64,000 nt of DNA from Saprolegnia diclina VS20 (Eukaryota; Oomycota; Saprolegniomycetes; Saprolegniales; Saprolegniaceae). The notes under the pieces were generated by a model that was not told the DNA's origin, ran no database searches, and worked only from the letters and a program-made list of their open reading frames with translations. Positions within the stretch are counted from its first letter, which is position 1. Every line of letters starts with the position of its first letter. The stretch spans positions 94,571-158,570 of the forward strand of contig NW_008246139.1 in NCBI RefSeq assembly GCF_000281045.1. Direction: 5' to 3'. Below, piece after piece: positions 40,962-50,965 of this stretch. The position numbers and the translations under genes were made by a program.

Positions 40962-42761
40962 TTAGTCGTGTAGCTCGGAGAGGTAGTTGACGACCCGTAA
41001 CAGCCGTCCTTGGTATTTCTCAAGAATTTGAATGTTGAGGGCCGTGTTGGTAAAGCCCTAACCCCATAGAACGCATATGAGTCTCTATACGCTCTGTGAC
41101 GCTTATTCGCACCATGGCAGCCAGCTCCGCCAGCTGCGAGTCCCAGAGATGCGGGCCACCTCCTGGTGACGCCACAGGCTCCAGACCGTGCACGGTATCG
41201 GCTGGTGCATGCAGCGCCGCGTCTTGTGCTGCTGCCCATCGGTCCAAGGCCACTCGCCACGCCGCCGCCGTCTCGGTTGGCGCATCAACTGTCAGCATGT
41301 CGACGTCGTCGACGACATGATCCGCAGCGTCGTCGTCGCTCGGTGGCGCGGTGGCTTCGATGAAGAGCGCTTCTTGCCGGCCCGAGAGACCCACGCTCGC
41401 GAGCGAGTCGCCAGCTTGCAGCAGTGTAAACACACGCCGAGGGTAGTTGGCCACGAGCTGGAAGTGTTCGAGGCCGGTGGCCGCAATCACCAGGTCAAAC
41501 ACGCTCTGGAGCGCCGAGTCGGGTGCAAAGAAGCGAGTCGCGGGGCTGCCACTCGGAAGTCGAATCACGATCTTGGTGCGGGGCATCTCGGTCGGCGGCT
41601 CGTCGGGCAGCCGGCCACCAGCGTCGGCTTGGCGAGCCTGCAAGCACTGCACAGTCGTTACTATGGATGGTCGTGGCCACAGGGTCGATCGTACCTCGGC
41701 TTTGGCTCTTTGAAGTTCTTCGGCGTGGGCAGCAGCTAGCGCAGCCTCCTCGGCGGCGCGTTTCGCAGCGTCAACGGCTTCGCTCGGCAAGACGTCGACT
41801 TCGAGGTCGACATTTAGAATCTGGACCTAGTAGAAAAATGCATATGAGAGATTGGCGCTGAGAGACTCATGCGGTCGTACTTGTGGCTCGGGCAGCACTT
41901 GACGTACGGCAATGTCAAAGGTCACACCGCCTTGCCGGACGAGGAGGATGTCGCCTTGTGTGATGGTGGTGTGGTTCTATTCGCAAAATCGTCAGGCCTC
42001 CTGTCCATGCTGCAGGTAGGTACCTTGAGTGTGCGCTCGAGCAATGCCTTGAGATCGAGCTGCCGGTCGCCAAACCCGTCGCCAAGCGGCTGGAGCTGGA
42101 CAAAGCGGCCTCGGGCAAGACGCACAAACCGAACACCAATGGCCACGCTGTCGTGCGTAAGCAGGTCGAGTGACTTGGCAATCTTGGGCGGAATACCTAG
42201 TTGGCATGTAGTGCATCTGCAGCTGTGTCATGCGGGTCTCGTACCGATGGTGCCTTCGTCGGCGACAAACTCGAGGACGCTCGCGTGTGTCGTGGCGCTC
42301 AAGTGCGTGAGCTCAAAGGAGAGCACGCCCATGTCGAGTGCGTTCTGTGGGTTGAGTGCTTCGAGCGCGGAGACGGGAAGTGTGATCTTATCGCCTGCGC
42401 AAGAGAGCAATGAGCGTCATGCGAACCAAAAAGGACGATGCACCGTCGTTGTCAATGGCCACGGCGCGGAGCGTCTGCTTGTAGGCAATACCACCTGTGA
42501 CTCGCTCGTCCTCGAGGCGGCGCTCTTCTTCCTAGCTCGGCGACATGGGTACGACGATGGAGCATGGAGCCGATGTACTTCGAGCTCGCGCTGGAGCTGT
42601 TCAGCCTTGCGCCGCTGGCTCTCCAGCTCCATCTCGACGCGGAGCTTCTCGGCCTGCTCCTTCCACTCACGCTCCTTCTGCAGCTTCTTGCGCGCAGCCT
42701 CGCGCCGGGCCTCCTGCTCCTTGGCGAGCTTCCTAGCACGGGACCCCACGTCAAAGTCCAT
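40962..42761 (-). CDS. UFD1-UBX-UBA protein, predicted Cdc48/p97 cofactor
   Basis: Eight exons, complement(40962-41057, 41113-41637, 41695-41826, 41881-41976, 42024-42196, 42245-42394, 42444-42531, 42579-42761), 480 aa; introns 47-57 nt, all phases agree. N-terminal basic coiled coil (ARKLAKEQEARREAARKKLQ). Then a UFD1 N-domain at about 80-230 with family landmarks DGDKITLPVSALEAL, SVLEFVADEGTIGIPPKIAK, FVQLQPLGDGF and GDILLVRQGG. An Ala-rich helix precedes a UBX domain at about 290-365 (TKIVIRLPSGSPATRFF, YPRRVF, ALFIEA). A C-terminal UBA at about 437-475 reads LAAMGFTNTALNIQILEKYQ. UFD1 and UBX both bind Cdc48/p97 substrates or N-domain, and UBA binds ubiquitin. The stop lies 31 bp from the giant gene's stop (convergent). 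Confidence 0.88.
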
Positions 42762-43226
42762 GGTCGGCTTCAAAATGCATGTGCCACGGGAGCGTCGCGT
42801 GCATTTGGATAAGCGCACGCACATTCGCGTGTATAAAGCACGCTTCTTTGAAATTATACTTGAATTAGATATAAAGGTTGCGTTTAAATAGTCCACAGCA
42901 GCCTGTGGCGAATGATGGTCCTGGACCTTCTCGATTTCGGCCATGAGCTCGAACTCGAGAGCTTTCGCCGGCGACGGCCGCGTGCATCCCGGCGCGCCCT
43001 CGAGGGACCTGTGCTATGTGTGACGGGTAATCGGCTAGGCGTGTACGCTTCGCTGACAAATCGCACCCGATATTGCAAATTCAATAGAAAGGGCACTGTC
43101 GTCGCCTCCATACCGCATGCCACTCTCCCTGGCAGTGGTCATGTTGTCCGCAACATTGCTTCTGTTACGATGATGACGCACGGACGAGCGTTCATCCCAC
43201 GCGCATCGTTGAGTACGTGTTACTTG
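42762..43226. other. Promoter region of the UFD1-UBX-UBA gene
   Basis: 465 bp. The open frame continues upstream of ATG 42761 without a stop to 42944, but its sequence is A/T-rich and not coding-like. No motif assigned. Confidence 0.4.
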
Positions 43227-44680
43227 CTACTTGTGCGACGGACCTCGCTTTGTCGGAACAAAGGCGGCATACGACGACTGCAGCAGCGCCTTGTTGAGGA
43301 CGGTCACGACATCGTCGCTCGTGTCGTCGCGATGATTTTGGAGCTCCTCGAACGACGCCCGCCGAAATTCCTCGGCGCGATGGCGCTTGAGCTTGAGGAT
43401 CTCTTCTGCGAGCGTTCGCAGCGCCGACGTGTTGCTGTTGCTTTGCATGCGGACGCCGATCACGACATCCTTGAGCTCGTCCGAGGTCCGCTGCGTGAAG
43501 TCGCGCATCGTGTGGAGCTCGCGGCTCAACACTTCAAGCTGCAGCAGCTGCGTGTCGTGGGCAGCGTGAAGCTTACTTGACTCGCGCTCCACGCGCTACC
43601 AACCACGACCATGTCCAACCTGCGTCCAGCTAAGGGTGTACATCGTGGTGTTTGCGCAAGCTCGCGATCGTCTTTTGCGTCTCGAGCTTGTACGCTTCCT
43701 CCAAGAGCCCCTAGCACCGCTGTAGTGTCAAGAATGCAATGGGTGGACGGACTTGGCCGGCGTTGAGCGCATTGGCGAGCTCGAGCGTCTATGGCGACGC
43801 ATGGGTACGCGTCAGAAGCAGCTGGAGAACCACCTGCGTGATGCGACTGTCGTAGAGCGCTGCGCTGGCATGCCAAGCAGCCTCCAACTCGCTCATCTTG
43901 GCCACCAGCTGGTCGTGCTGCGTCGCGACGGCTGCGACGCACCGTGCTTCACGTGAAATTTGATCGGCGAGATGCTGAAATTGGTGGTCGAGCTCGGCCG
44001 CCGCCGCTTGCTTCTCATGGAGCTTGAGCCGACCAAGGTCCTGCGCCATCACCACGTGGGTTCGTCTTTGTTCGATCGGGTGCATCGAAGCATCATCATC
44101 ATCCGCGCGTACCTCGTTGAGCGACTGGAGACTGCTCTGCGCAGCCACACGCTGCTCCAAAGCGTCTAGTCCAGACAGTATTGGCGCGATGTCGAGATGG
44201 TCTCGAGGCGTACCAAGCTTGGCCTCGACGCTTTGTGTCAATGCATGGAGCATCTACGAGCAACCCTCGGTGCCAACCCAACGGTGGCGTGTACCTTCTC
44301 AAAACCAAGCCGCGCTTCGTCGTGGCGGCGCTCGAGGCTGTCGACGCGGTCGGCCAGCGCCTTTGCACGCGCGTCGTTCTCGGTTTCAAGCCGCTCGATC
44401 GCGCCGAGCTTGGCATGTAGGAGCGCGGCTTGCTCGCGTATCTCTTTTCGCATCTACATGTCATTTCGTGCGCACCCATTTTTGCGATTGCGCTTTCGAT
44501 TACATGCAGGAGCTCATCTGTGAGAAACATGGACGACAACATCTCTGGCACTTGCCGAGTAGGATCGATGGCGACACTCGCTGTGCTCTTTGGAGGTCGG
44601 CCCAGCTCAGGCAGCGACGCGAGCAACGCCCGCAGATCCCGGGATCGAGGTGATGGGGGCCAGTGCGCCTCGTCGTTCAT
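43227..44680 (-). CDS. Coiled-coil protein, seven exons, unknown
   Basis: Model complement(43227-43595, 43642-43710, 43753-43788, 43834-44040, 44113-44253, 44295-44453, 44504-44680), 385 aa; all junctions phase 0, introns 41-50 nt except a 72-nt segment (44041-44112) that is also open and may be retained (409 aa). After an N-terminal MNDEAHWPPSPRSRDLRALL, almost the entire protein is heptad-rich helix: RKEIREQAALLHAKLGAIER, DSLERRHDEARLGFEK, QQRVAAQSSLQSLNEV-type repeats, LLEEAYKLETQKTIASLRKH, ALRTLAEEILKLKRHRAEEF. No recognisable family. A cytoskeletal, basal-body or flagellar role is plausible in a zoosporic organism, without direct evidence. Confidence 0.72.
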
Positions 44681-45800
44681 GGTTCAACGTCTGTTACATC
44701 GTCGTATTCTTTCCACACTTCTTCGATGGCAACCGCGATGGAAGCTTTGGCAACCCAACAGGATGCTAATATCGATAGATACCCTAGGTAGCCTCCTGTA
44801 GTAGCAGGTGCAGTGAGTGCAGCAGCGCAGTGCAGACATGCCGTCGTGCGCAGAGGTCGACAAACAGTCTGTTTAGCACTCCACCTCCCCACCGCACGAC
44901 AGTCGTTCCCGCCAAATCCAGGTCATCACGCCATATGATTGGCCCGCTTCGTGTGCGGTCAGGATTTCAGCCAATCATCGATCGCTACGTGGGTGGCACC
45001 TACAGTATTACGAATCCGAAACTTGCCAATCAACTCAGGCGGCTTACGTGATCCGACACCAAAAGAAATAAGCGACTGTCGCTGTAGCTTGCTCTTGGAG
45101 TTAGTAGGAGCGCTTTGGGGCCTACAGTACGAAGAGTACTTGCAACGGCAACGAGTTAGCAGCTGCACCTTCCCGCGGAACATGGGCGTGACTCGCACCC
45201 GTCCGAGTTGAAGCGGGCGCCACTCTCTTGCGATTTGTATACGTCAGCCCTAACCGCTACGTACGGCTGTCGCACTTGTCAAATGGAAGGCGGGGCTATT
45301 ACTCCACCACCAGAAGAATACGTCACCCCGCCCTCGCCGACGAAGCCTGAACGCCAGTCATTTACCCGGCGATCGCGACGGGCTATTTTCTCTGGCCTTT
45401 TGCGTCGGATCTTGAGGTCAGTGCTGGCCACTCGCGTGAACGAGAGCGCGCCGTGGTGCGGTAGCGACCTCACGCGAGCGTCGGTGGCTGCCGCAACGGC
45501 AAGTGCACCGCGTTCGAGGGCGTTGCGCCCGTCGCTGGCGTAAAAAAACGGCGGCGTTGGCTGTATCGAAGCGTTTAACGCGAACGTGCGTCGTTTAACG
45601 CGGTTTAACGCAAGTGCAAAGTGGACGTGTGACAACCGGACCCATATCTCAATCATCCCCCAAGGTCTGAGCGTTCGATCCTCGAACGCGCCCCTACCGT
45701 CTTTTGCCGTCGCGAGTGGAGCATCCTGAGTGTGCCAACGGTCCTCCGTGAGCCGTCCGTGCTCCCTCTCAGCAGTTCTTCCCTCGATGCGTTGCTCTAC
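44681..45800. other. Divergent intergenic region
   Basis: About 1.1 kb between divergent starts of the coiled-coil gene and the zinc-finger gene. Apart from the GTTTAACGC repeats at 45573-45611 I see no supported feature; ORFs here are antisense to or upstream of the finger gene. Confidence 0.45.
45573..45611 (+). promoter_or_regulatory. Three GTTTAACGC repeats upstream of the zinc-finger gene
   Basis: Identical 9-mers at 45573-45581, 45593-45601 and 45603-45611, spaced 20 and 10 bp (helical-turn spacing), about 190-230 bp before ATG 45801. The same 9-mer occurs once in the 2237-2541 divergent promoter. Confidence 0.5.
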
Positions 45801-47180
45801 ATGGCGCATCCCGCCCATACGAATACTAGTCCGTACTTTTTCCATCATCTGCCTCTGAGCTTTGCGCCGATCCCGATGCCCGCGTCCATTGCTTTGCCGC
45901 CCGACCCAGCACCGCCCATGACGCTCTACCACCACGAGCCGCTCCTCGACTTTGATCTGAGCTTCTCGCCGGCCGTGACGCCGGACCTCCTCCCGGCCAA
46001 CGCGTACCTCCTCGAGCCGCTCGATTTGCTCGAGCCGCCCATGCCAGCGGCCTTCTCGCCGTCGTCGTCGACCTTGTCGCCGTCGTCGGCCGCCGCCAAG
46101 CCCGCGCGCCCGCGCCTGCGCAACTTCCAGTGCACGCATCCCGGCTGCGGCAAGTGCTTCGCCGACAATGCGCATCTGAAGGACCATATGTTTGTGCACA
46201 CGGGCGAAAAGAGCCTCCAGTGCCCCGAGTGCGACAAGTGCTTTGCGCGCGTCGCGTCGCTGCGCTCGCACCGCCGCGTCCACACGGGCGAGCGCCCGTT
46301 TCTGTGCCCCGAGCCCGACTGCGACAAGCAGTACGCGTCGCGCGCGGCCCTCCGCATGCACGCGTCGCTGCATGCGGCCGCAGCCAAGAAGAAGCTACCC
46401 AAGAAGGCCAGCACGTCGTCGGCGTCGGCGGCGTCGGCCAAACCGTCGACCATAAAACCACAAAAAACACCCACGTCGACGCATACGACGCATGGCCATG
46501 ACGCCAACTGCGACGACTGCAGCGACAGCCGCTGCCGCCAGCTCGCCGACAAGATCAAGGAACAGCGCCAGGTCATCCTCGACCTCCAGGCGCAACTGCA
46601 GTCCCAAGCCGGGTCCTCCCCGGAAAAGAAGCGTGTCCAGCCCAAGCCGCCACCCGCGGCGACCGGCAAAGAGCCTGTCGTCAAGTCGCCACCACTCGTG
46701 CCCATGGTGGCGCCCTTGTACCTCCTTCAAGACGGCATCAAGCCCTTCAAGTGCATGCTCGGCTGCGGCCGCGTCTTCTCCAACTACTTCCAACTCGCGT
46801 TCCACGCCAAGCAGCATCCGGAGGCCGACGCCGCCGACGTGCTCGGTGACCAGCTCCCATTTCCCGTCGGGCCCAAGTACTGCCCGGTCAAAGGCTGTGA
46901 GTTCAGCGAGGAGAGCGGGAAGAGCATGAAGACGCTGCAGATCGTCAAGCGGCACTGGCAGCGCGTGCATCAGAACACGCGGCCGTTCCTGTGTCCCGAC
47001 TGCCCGTCGCACGCGCAGAAGGCCTTCAAGACGCGCGACAACCTCACGGCGCACCGCAAGGAGTGCAAGAAGCGCGACTCGAAGGCGTCGCCGTCCAAGC
47101 GCGCCGCGTCGCCGCTCTCGTCGCCCAAGAAGCGACTCAAACCATCGCCATCGTCGTCGACTGCGGTGCCCCTCTTATGA
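45801..47180 (+). CDS. C2H2 zinc-finger protein, probable transcription factor
   Basis: 459 aa from ATG 45801 ([17 protein letters not shown]), the first ATG in the frame. The N-terminal ~110 residues are Pro/Ser/Leu-rich, activation-domain-like. Then three tandem classical C2H2 fingers at about residues 112-200 ([34 protein letters not shown]) with TGEK/TGER linkers. A Lys/Ser linker and a Cys-rich [13 protein letters not shown] follow. Further C2H2-like units ([38 protein letters not shown]) lie at about 335-440. The C-terminus carries bipartite basic stretches ([17 protein letters not shown]) fitting nuclear import. DNA binding is expected; target unknown. Confidence 0.88.
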   Translation: MAHPAHTNTSPYFFHHLPLSFAPIPMPASIALPPDPAPPMTLYHHEPLLDFDLSFSPAVTPDLLPANAYLLEPLDLLEPPMPAAFSPSSSTLSPSSAAAKPARPRLRNFQCTHPGCGKCFADNAHLKDHMFVHTGEKSLQCPECDKCFARVASLRSHRRVHTGERPFLCPEPDCDKQYASRAALRMHASLHAAAAKKKLPKKASTSSASAASAKPSTIKPQKTPTSTHTTHGHDANCDDCSDSRCRQLADKIKEQRQVILDLQAQLQSQAGSSPEKKRVQPKPPPAATGKEPVVKSPPLVPMVAPLYLLQDGIKPFKCMLGCGRVFSNYFQLAFHAKQHPEADAADVLGDQLPFPVGPKYCPVKGCEFSEESGKSMKTLQIVKRHWQRVHQNTRPFLCPDCPSHAQKAFKTRDNLTAHRKECKKRDSKASPSKRAASPLSSPKKRLKPSPSSSTAVPLL

Positions 47181-48300
47181 AACGCGCCGCAGTCCCTGTA
47201 CACGTTGCTGTGTACGCGACTGCATATTAGAAGCCTCTTTTGGTAGTTTCCATTTCATCACGTCCTCGAGTCGTTAGACATATTATTGCACAGTGTAATA
47301 TATCCTCGGATGTTGACAATATTGTCTTGTGCTCCAAGACGAGCATCCCACAGCGCCTCAGGCCTCAGGGTTGTCGAGTCCTGGACCATCGCGACATGTG
47401 GTCCGACGTGGAGGCGGGGTAGGGTTGCGCCGCTCAAGACCAGCGCCGCAACGAGAGAGCTAGTAGGTTGTGCTCGTGGTACGCTCAGTACGAGAGACGC
47501 TTTCCAGGCCTCCGTAGATAGCGTCGTAGAGGTCGCACCACCGACCGATGAGCCTTGGCAATCGCCTGCCCAACGATCGACTGCATGAGCTATCCAAGCT
47601 GCTGCCGCCACCTGTCACGACTAGGGCTTCGTGGACGTCGAGTGAGAGCGACTTACCAACTAGTGACAATAAATAACGGGCTTTTCAAGTCTGGCAATTG
47701 GAATGAGAACAATTTAAATCCCTTAACGAGGATCAATTGGAGGGCAAGTCTGACGCGCAAGCTGGTCAGCCAAGCGAAAACCTGTTTTACTTCTGGTGGG
47801 CAGTACAGCGCACAGGATCTTGGGATAGCTTCGTCAAGGGTACTAGCATGTCAGTGAGGAGATCGAACCAACTGCACATCATTGCGAATTGTGGAATGCG
47901 TCGAGCGCAACAGACTCAACTCTCGTCGTCGGAATCCAAGCAGCGCGAGGCTCATCATCGGCTCGACTACAGACTGCAGACATTGTACCTTCTGGGCTGC
48001 CTCATCCGTCGTTCACTCGGCTAAGGGAACAAACTAGTTATAAGTTCCCTTGGGTGCTTTTTGGCTGGTGAAGCGAGCTTTACCGCGTCAACTCGCGGTC
48101 GCGTGGACGCATGCAACGAGACTACGAGACTAGCCGTCTGATGGGCGGCTGCATGGCGTGCAAGGGCCTGCGCGCGCTTTGGTCTTGGCGTTCGGCGCGT
48201 GCTGTCACAGATAGGGTGTCGCGTAATGGGAAATAATGAGCTTCGAGTTAGTTAGTATGTGAGTGAGATGATCCTACGTAGAGACAAGGGGTACGTGCGT
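47181..48300. other. Intergenic
   Basis: About 1.1 kb between the finger gene and the 3' end of the small PH protein. No convincing coding potential, RNA gene or repeat. Confidence 0.5.
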
Positions 48301-49227
48301 CTAGAGCCAGTCGCCGTCGCTCTTGTCGTCGTCCGAGTCGGACGAGAGCCACGACGAGTTGTTGTTGCGACCGAGCGGATGGTCCAGCGAGTCTTGCGTC
48401 AAATAGCGCGAGCTGGTGCCACCGGGGCTGAACCCACCGTCTTCGTACGACGCATACGAATCCATCGAGCTAAACACTGGCGGCTTGCCCGATGCGATCG
48501 ACGGCCGACTGTCGGCCATGGACCCCCGGTCTCTTCTGAACGCACGGCCCTCGACCGCGGCCGTGAGCGCTTGAAACCATGTATCGAACTCGTCGGCGCA
48601 GTCGGCCGTCACGCGCAGGATGCGTCCTTTCTCGAACGTAATGTCGAGCGACTGCGCCTTCTCGCGGTTCACGCGCACGCCGCAGACTTGGCCGTTGCCC
48701 TTGGCGGACCCGGCCATCTTGTCGTTGTCATAGTACGTCAGCGACCGGCCTTGGAGGAAGAAGAAGCGGCGCTTCCAGTTCTTGACGCGACCGCCTTCTT
48801 TCGCGAGCCAGCCCGAGCAATGCTCATTGTCGTCGTCAACGTACGGCTGGTTGGTGCTGGCGCGGAGGCTGCTCGTGCGCGGCGCCGACGCCGAGTGCGA
48901 GCTCGCACGCAAGCTGGCTTGTGAAAGCACTTGGCCGAGCATGACCGCCGTGACCGCGTCGAACCAGCCGGTGCACGACTCTGCCGACTCGGTGTACAAC
49001 TTCATGACACGGCCACCGACGCCATGGATGAGCAGCCCGTGCTGGATGTCCTTGGCGTACTCGATCGTGATGACGGCGAAGCTGCCTTTGGCCTTGGTCG
49101 ACGCCGTCACGTTCTCCGTGTCAAAGTACGAGAGCTGCTTGTTCTTGAGCACCATGTAGCGCTTCTTCCAGCTCCGGACGAGGCTGCCCTGCTTGAAGAC
49201 CCAGCCTTGGTAGTCGTAGGCCGCCAT
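48301..49227 (-). CDS. Tandem pleckstrin-homology (PH) domain protein
   Basis: 308 aa from ATG 49227 (MAAYDYQGWVFKQGSL). That start aligns with the start of its larger paralogue and lies just inside a CCAAT-box promoter; a longer frame upstream is not supported. PH domain 1 is at about residues 5-105 (GWVFKQGSLVRSWKKRYMVL, ending GWFDAVTAVM), PH domain 2 at about 140-235 (GWLAKEGGRVKNWKRRFFFL, ending TWFQALTAAV). Both have the conserved C-terminal Trp and basic β1-β2 hairpin (KKRY, KRRF). A Ser/Asp-rich tail ends SDDDKSDGDWL. PH domains bind phosphoinositides or proteins, so a peripheral-membrane adaptor is likely. Confidence 0.88.
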   Translation of the reverse strand: MAAYDYQGWVFKQGSLVRSWKKRYMVLKNKQLSYFDTENVTASTKAKGSFAVITIEYAKDIQHGLLIHGVGGRVMKLYTESAESCTGWFDAVTAVMLGQVLSQASLRASSHSASAPRTSSLRASTNQPYVDDDNEHCSGWLAKEGGRVKNWKRRFFFLQGRSLTYYDNDKMAGSAKGNGQVCGVRVNREKAQSLDITFEKGRILRVTADCADEFDTWFQALTAAVEGRAFRRDRGSMADSRPSIASGKPPVFSSMDSYASYEDGGFSPGGTSSRYLTQDSLDHPLGRNNNSSWLSSDSDDDKSDGDWL

Positions 49228-49291
49228 GGCGAAGTCTCTAATGGCTGAATCGCCCAACCAGGTGAGGAGGTTGCTCACGATCGGATTGTGA

Positions 49292-49369
49292 CCAATCACG
49301 AGCGAGCCGATTCTCAGTGGCCAATCACATGCCGTTGAGCACCGGATTTCGAGGAAATGAACCAATCAC
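49292..49369 (-). promoter_or_regulatory. Three CCAATCAC boxes upstream of the small PH gene
   Basis: CCAATCAC at 49292-49299, 49321-49328 and 49362-49369 (GTGATTGG on the coding strand), 65-142 bp upstream of ATG 49227. They match NF-Y/CBF CCAAT boxes. Confidence 0.55.
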
Positions 49370-50965
49370 AAACCGTGTTCAATGTTTTGCCGGCCATACA
49401 AAGAAGGCCTATTGTTGTAGTTCGAACTTCGGATTTGCTTTCTTTTTCATGTTCTTTAAAGCGCGCGAGCGACCACGTGCAGCGGGAGAGGACGTCGACT
49501 GGCTTCACGAGCCCGTGCAGGCATGTAACACTGCGCATTGCTCGGGATTGTGGCTGCTTTGGGGATTGCAAGCAATGGCCAGGACTTGGTAGGCTCTAGA
49601 ACAGACGTGTACAATGCCAGAACAACCCGTGCAACGTGGCGCATTGCTCGCTGCTCGTTCTACGTTTACCCAAGCCACACGACTAGATAATGTATCGATT
49701 CGTGAGCCCAGCCACGCTAGCGTTCACTGAGGCTACTTCTGGTGGTGCAAACATGCACGCCGATCGTGCGGAGTGTGGGGACGTGTTCTTTTAATCCCCA
49801 CTGCGATTTAAAGAAAAAAGAAAGCACCGCCAAAATCCAAAAGCTCCATCTCGAAGTTCGTAGTGCTGCGACAAGTTCTTATTGACGTCGTTGCATGCAG
49901 CGGGAGCGGTCGGTTGTATACGCAGGACGTCCGTGCCCTTTGCCTTTGTCCTTTGCCCTCTGCGGTGCTCGACTGGTCGAGGTCGCCGTTCGCAGACGCC
50001 AGGCGCGTCATGCGCTGCGTCCTGACGCATCATCCGAGAAATTCACCGGCCACCTGCTGTGTTGTCAATGGCAGTCTGCTTCGAACTTCGTATGTAGTAT
50101 TTTTCGCTTGCATTCTATCTTGCCGCTTGTATGCAATTATTAATATCCGCAGCATTCGAAGTGGGTAAGGCGAAGTTGCGTGGCCGTGCATTGTATCTCA
50201 TAGGACGAGGTATACAAACACCAAGTGTATTACAACCACACAACACTTTAGTATACAAACATCAAGTCACTTGGGAGGCCATGCGGTTCGATTTTCGAAG
50301 CCCGTCGCTGATTGGGTATCGCAGGTGTTTTATACAGAAATGGAGCGTAAAACACACTTTGCTGTTGGAAACACGCCTTGGTCGGTCATGGCCACCAACG
50401 AGCACTTGACGCTGTTAAGGACCAAGGACGACATGCACCACTGCAATACGAAGCAGCCACAGCGTCCAGCTACACACTGTATGAGCGCCACGACGTGAGC
50501 GCGATTTCTCGAGCCGCACATTTTTCAGTGGACGGCGAGAGCTGACGGCGAGGTGTCAGCTGAGAGCGCAAGGTGATCGGTGGTAGGCATCATGGCGATG
50601 GCTCTTGGCGATATACACACAACTCATACCAAGCGTGCATGGATCTCCACTTCTCACGACTGACATCAACCAGTGAGAGAGAAAGAGCGAGCTCGCAGAT
50701 TTTGTGTACGTATATGAGATTGAAGCAGTGCCCCTACTGTGTGCACAACACGAGTACGTCAACAACGTGCCAGCTGCGAGCCGGCACCATTGAGCTGCAC
50801 CATTGTGATATGCTGCCAGATCGGCAGGCGATGGGACCTGGGAAATACCATTCACGTGTTTAAAACACCCCGGTGGTATGTATAAAACATATTGCAGGAG
50901 CTTGCTCCATGCCCTTTATCCGGCTGCTGCTTGGTCGATCATTTGCGCAAAGGTTGACCATCGCG
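49370..50965. other. Head-to-head intergenic region of the PH paralogues
   Basis: About 1.6 kb, comparatively A/T-rich. No gene supported. The long frame of the large PH protein is open back to 50873, but the ATG at 50966 fits the paralogue. Confidence 0.45.

Noticed and set aside
45279-46373. Long minus-strand frame opposite the zinc-finger gene
   Set aside because: Arg/Gly-rich shadow of a G/C-biased gene; the plus strand shows clear C2H2 fingers.
47258-47611. 117-codon minus-strand frame
   Set aside because: No domain, weak codon bias and no supporting splice or promoter signal.
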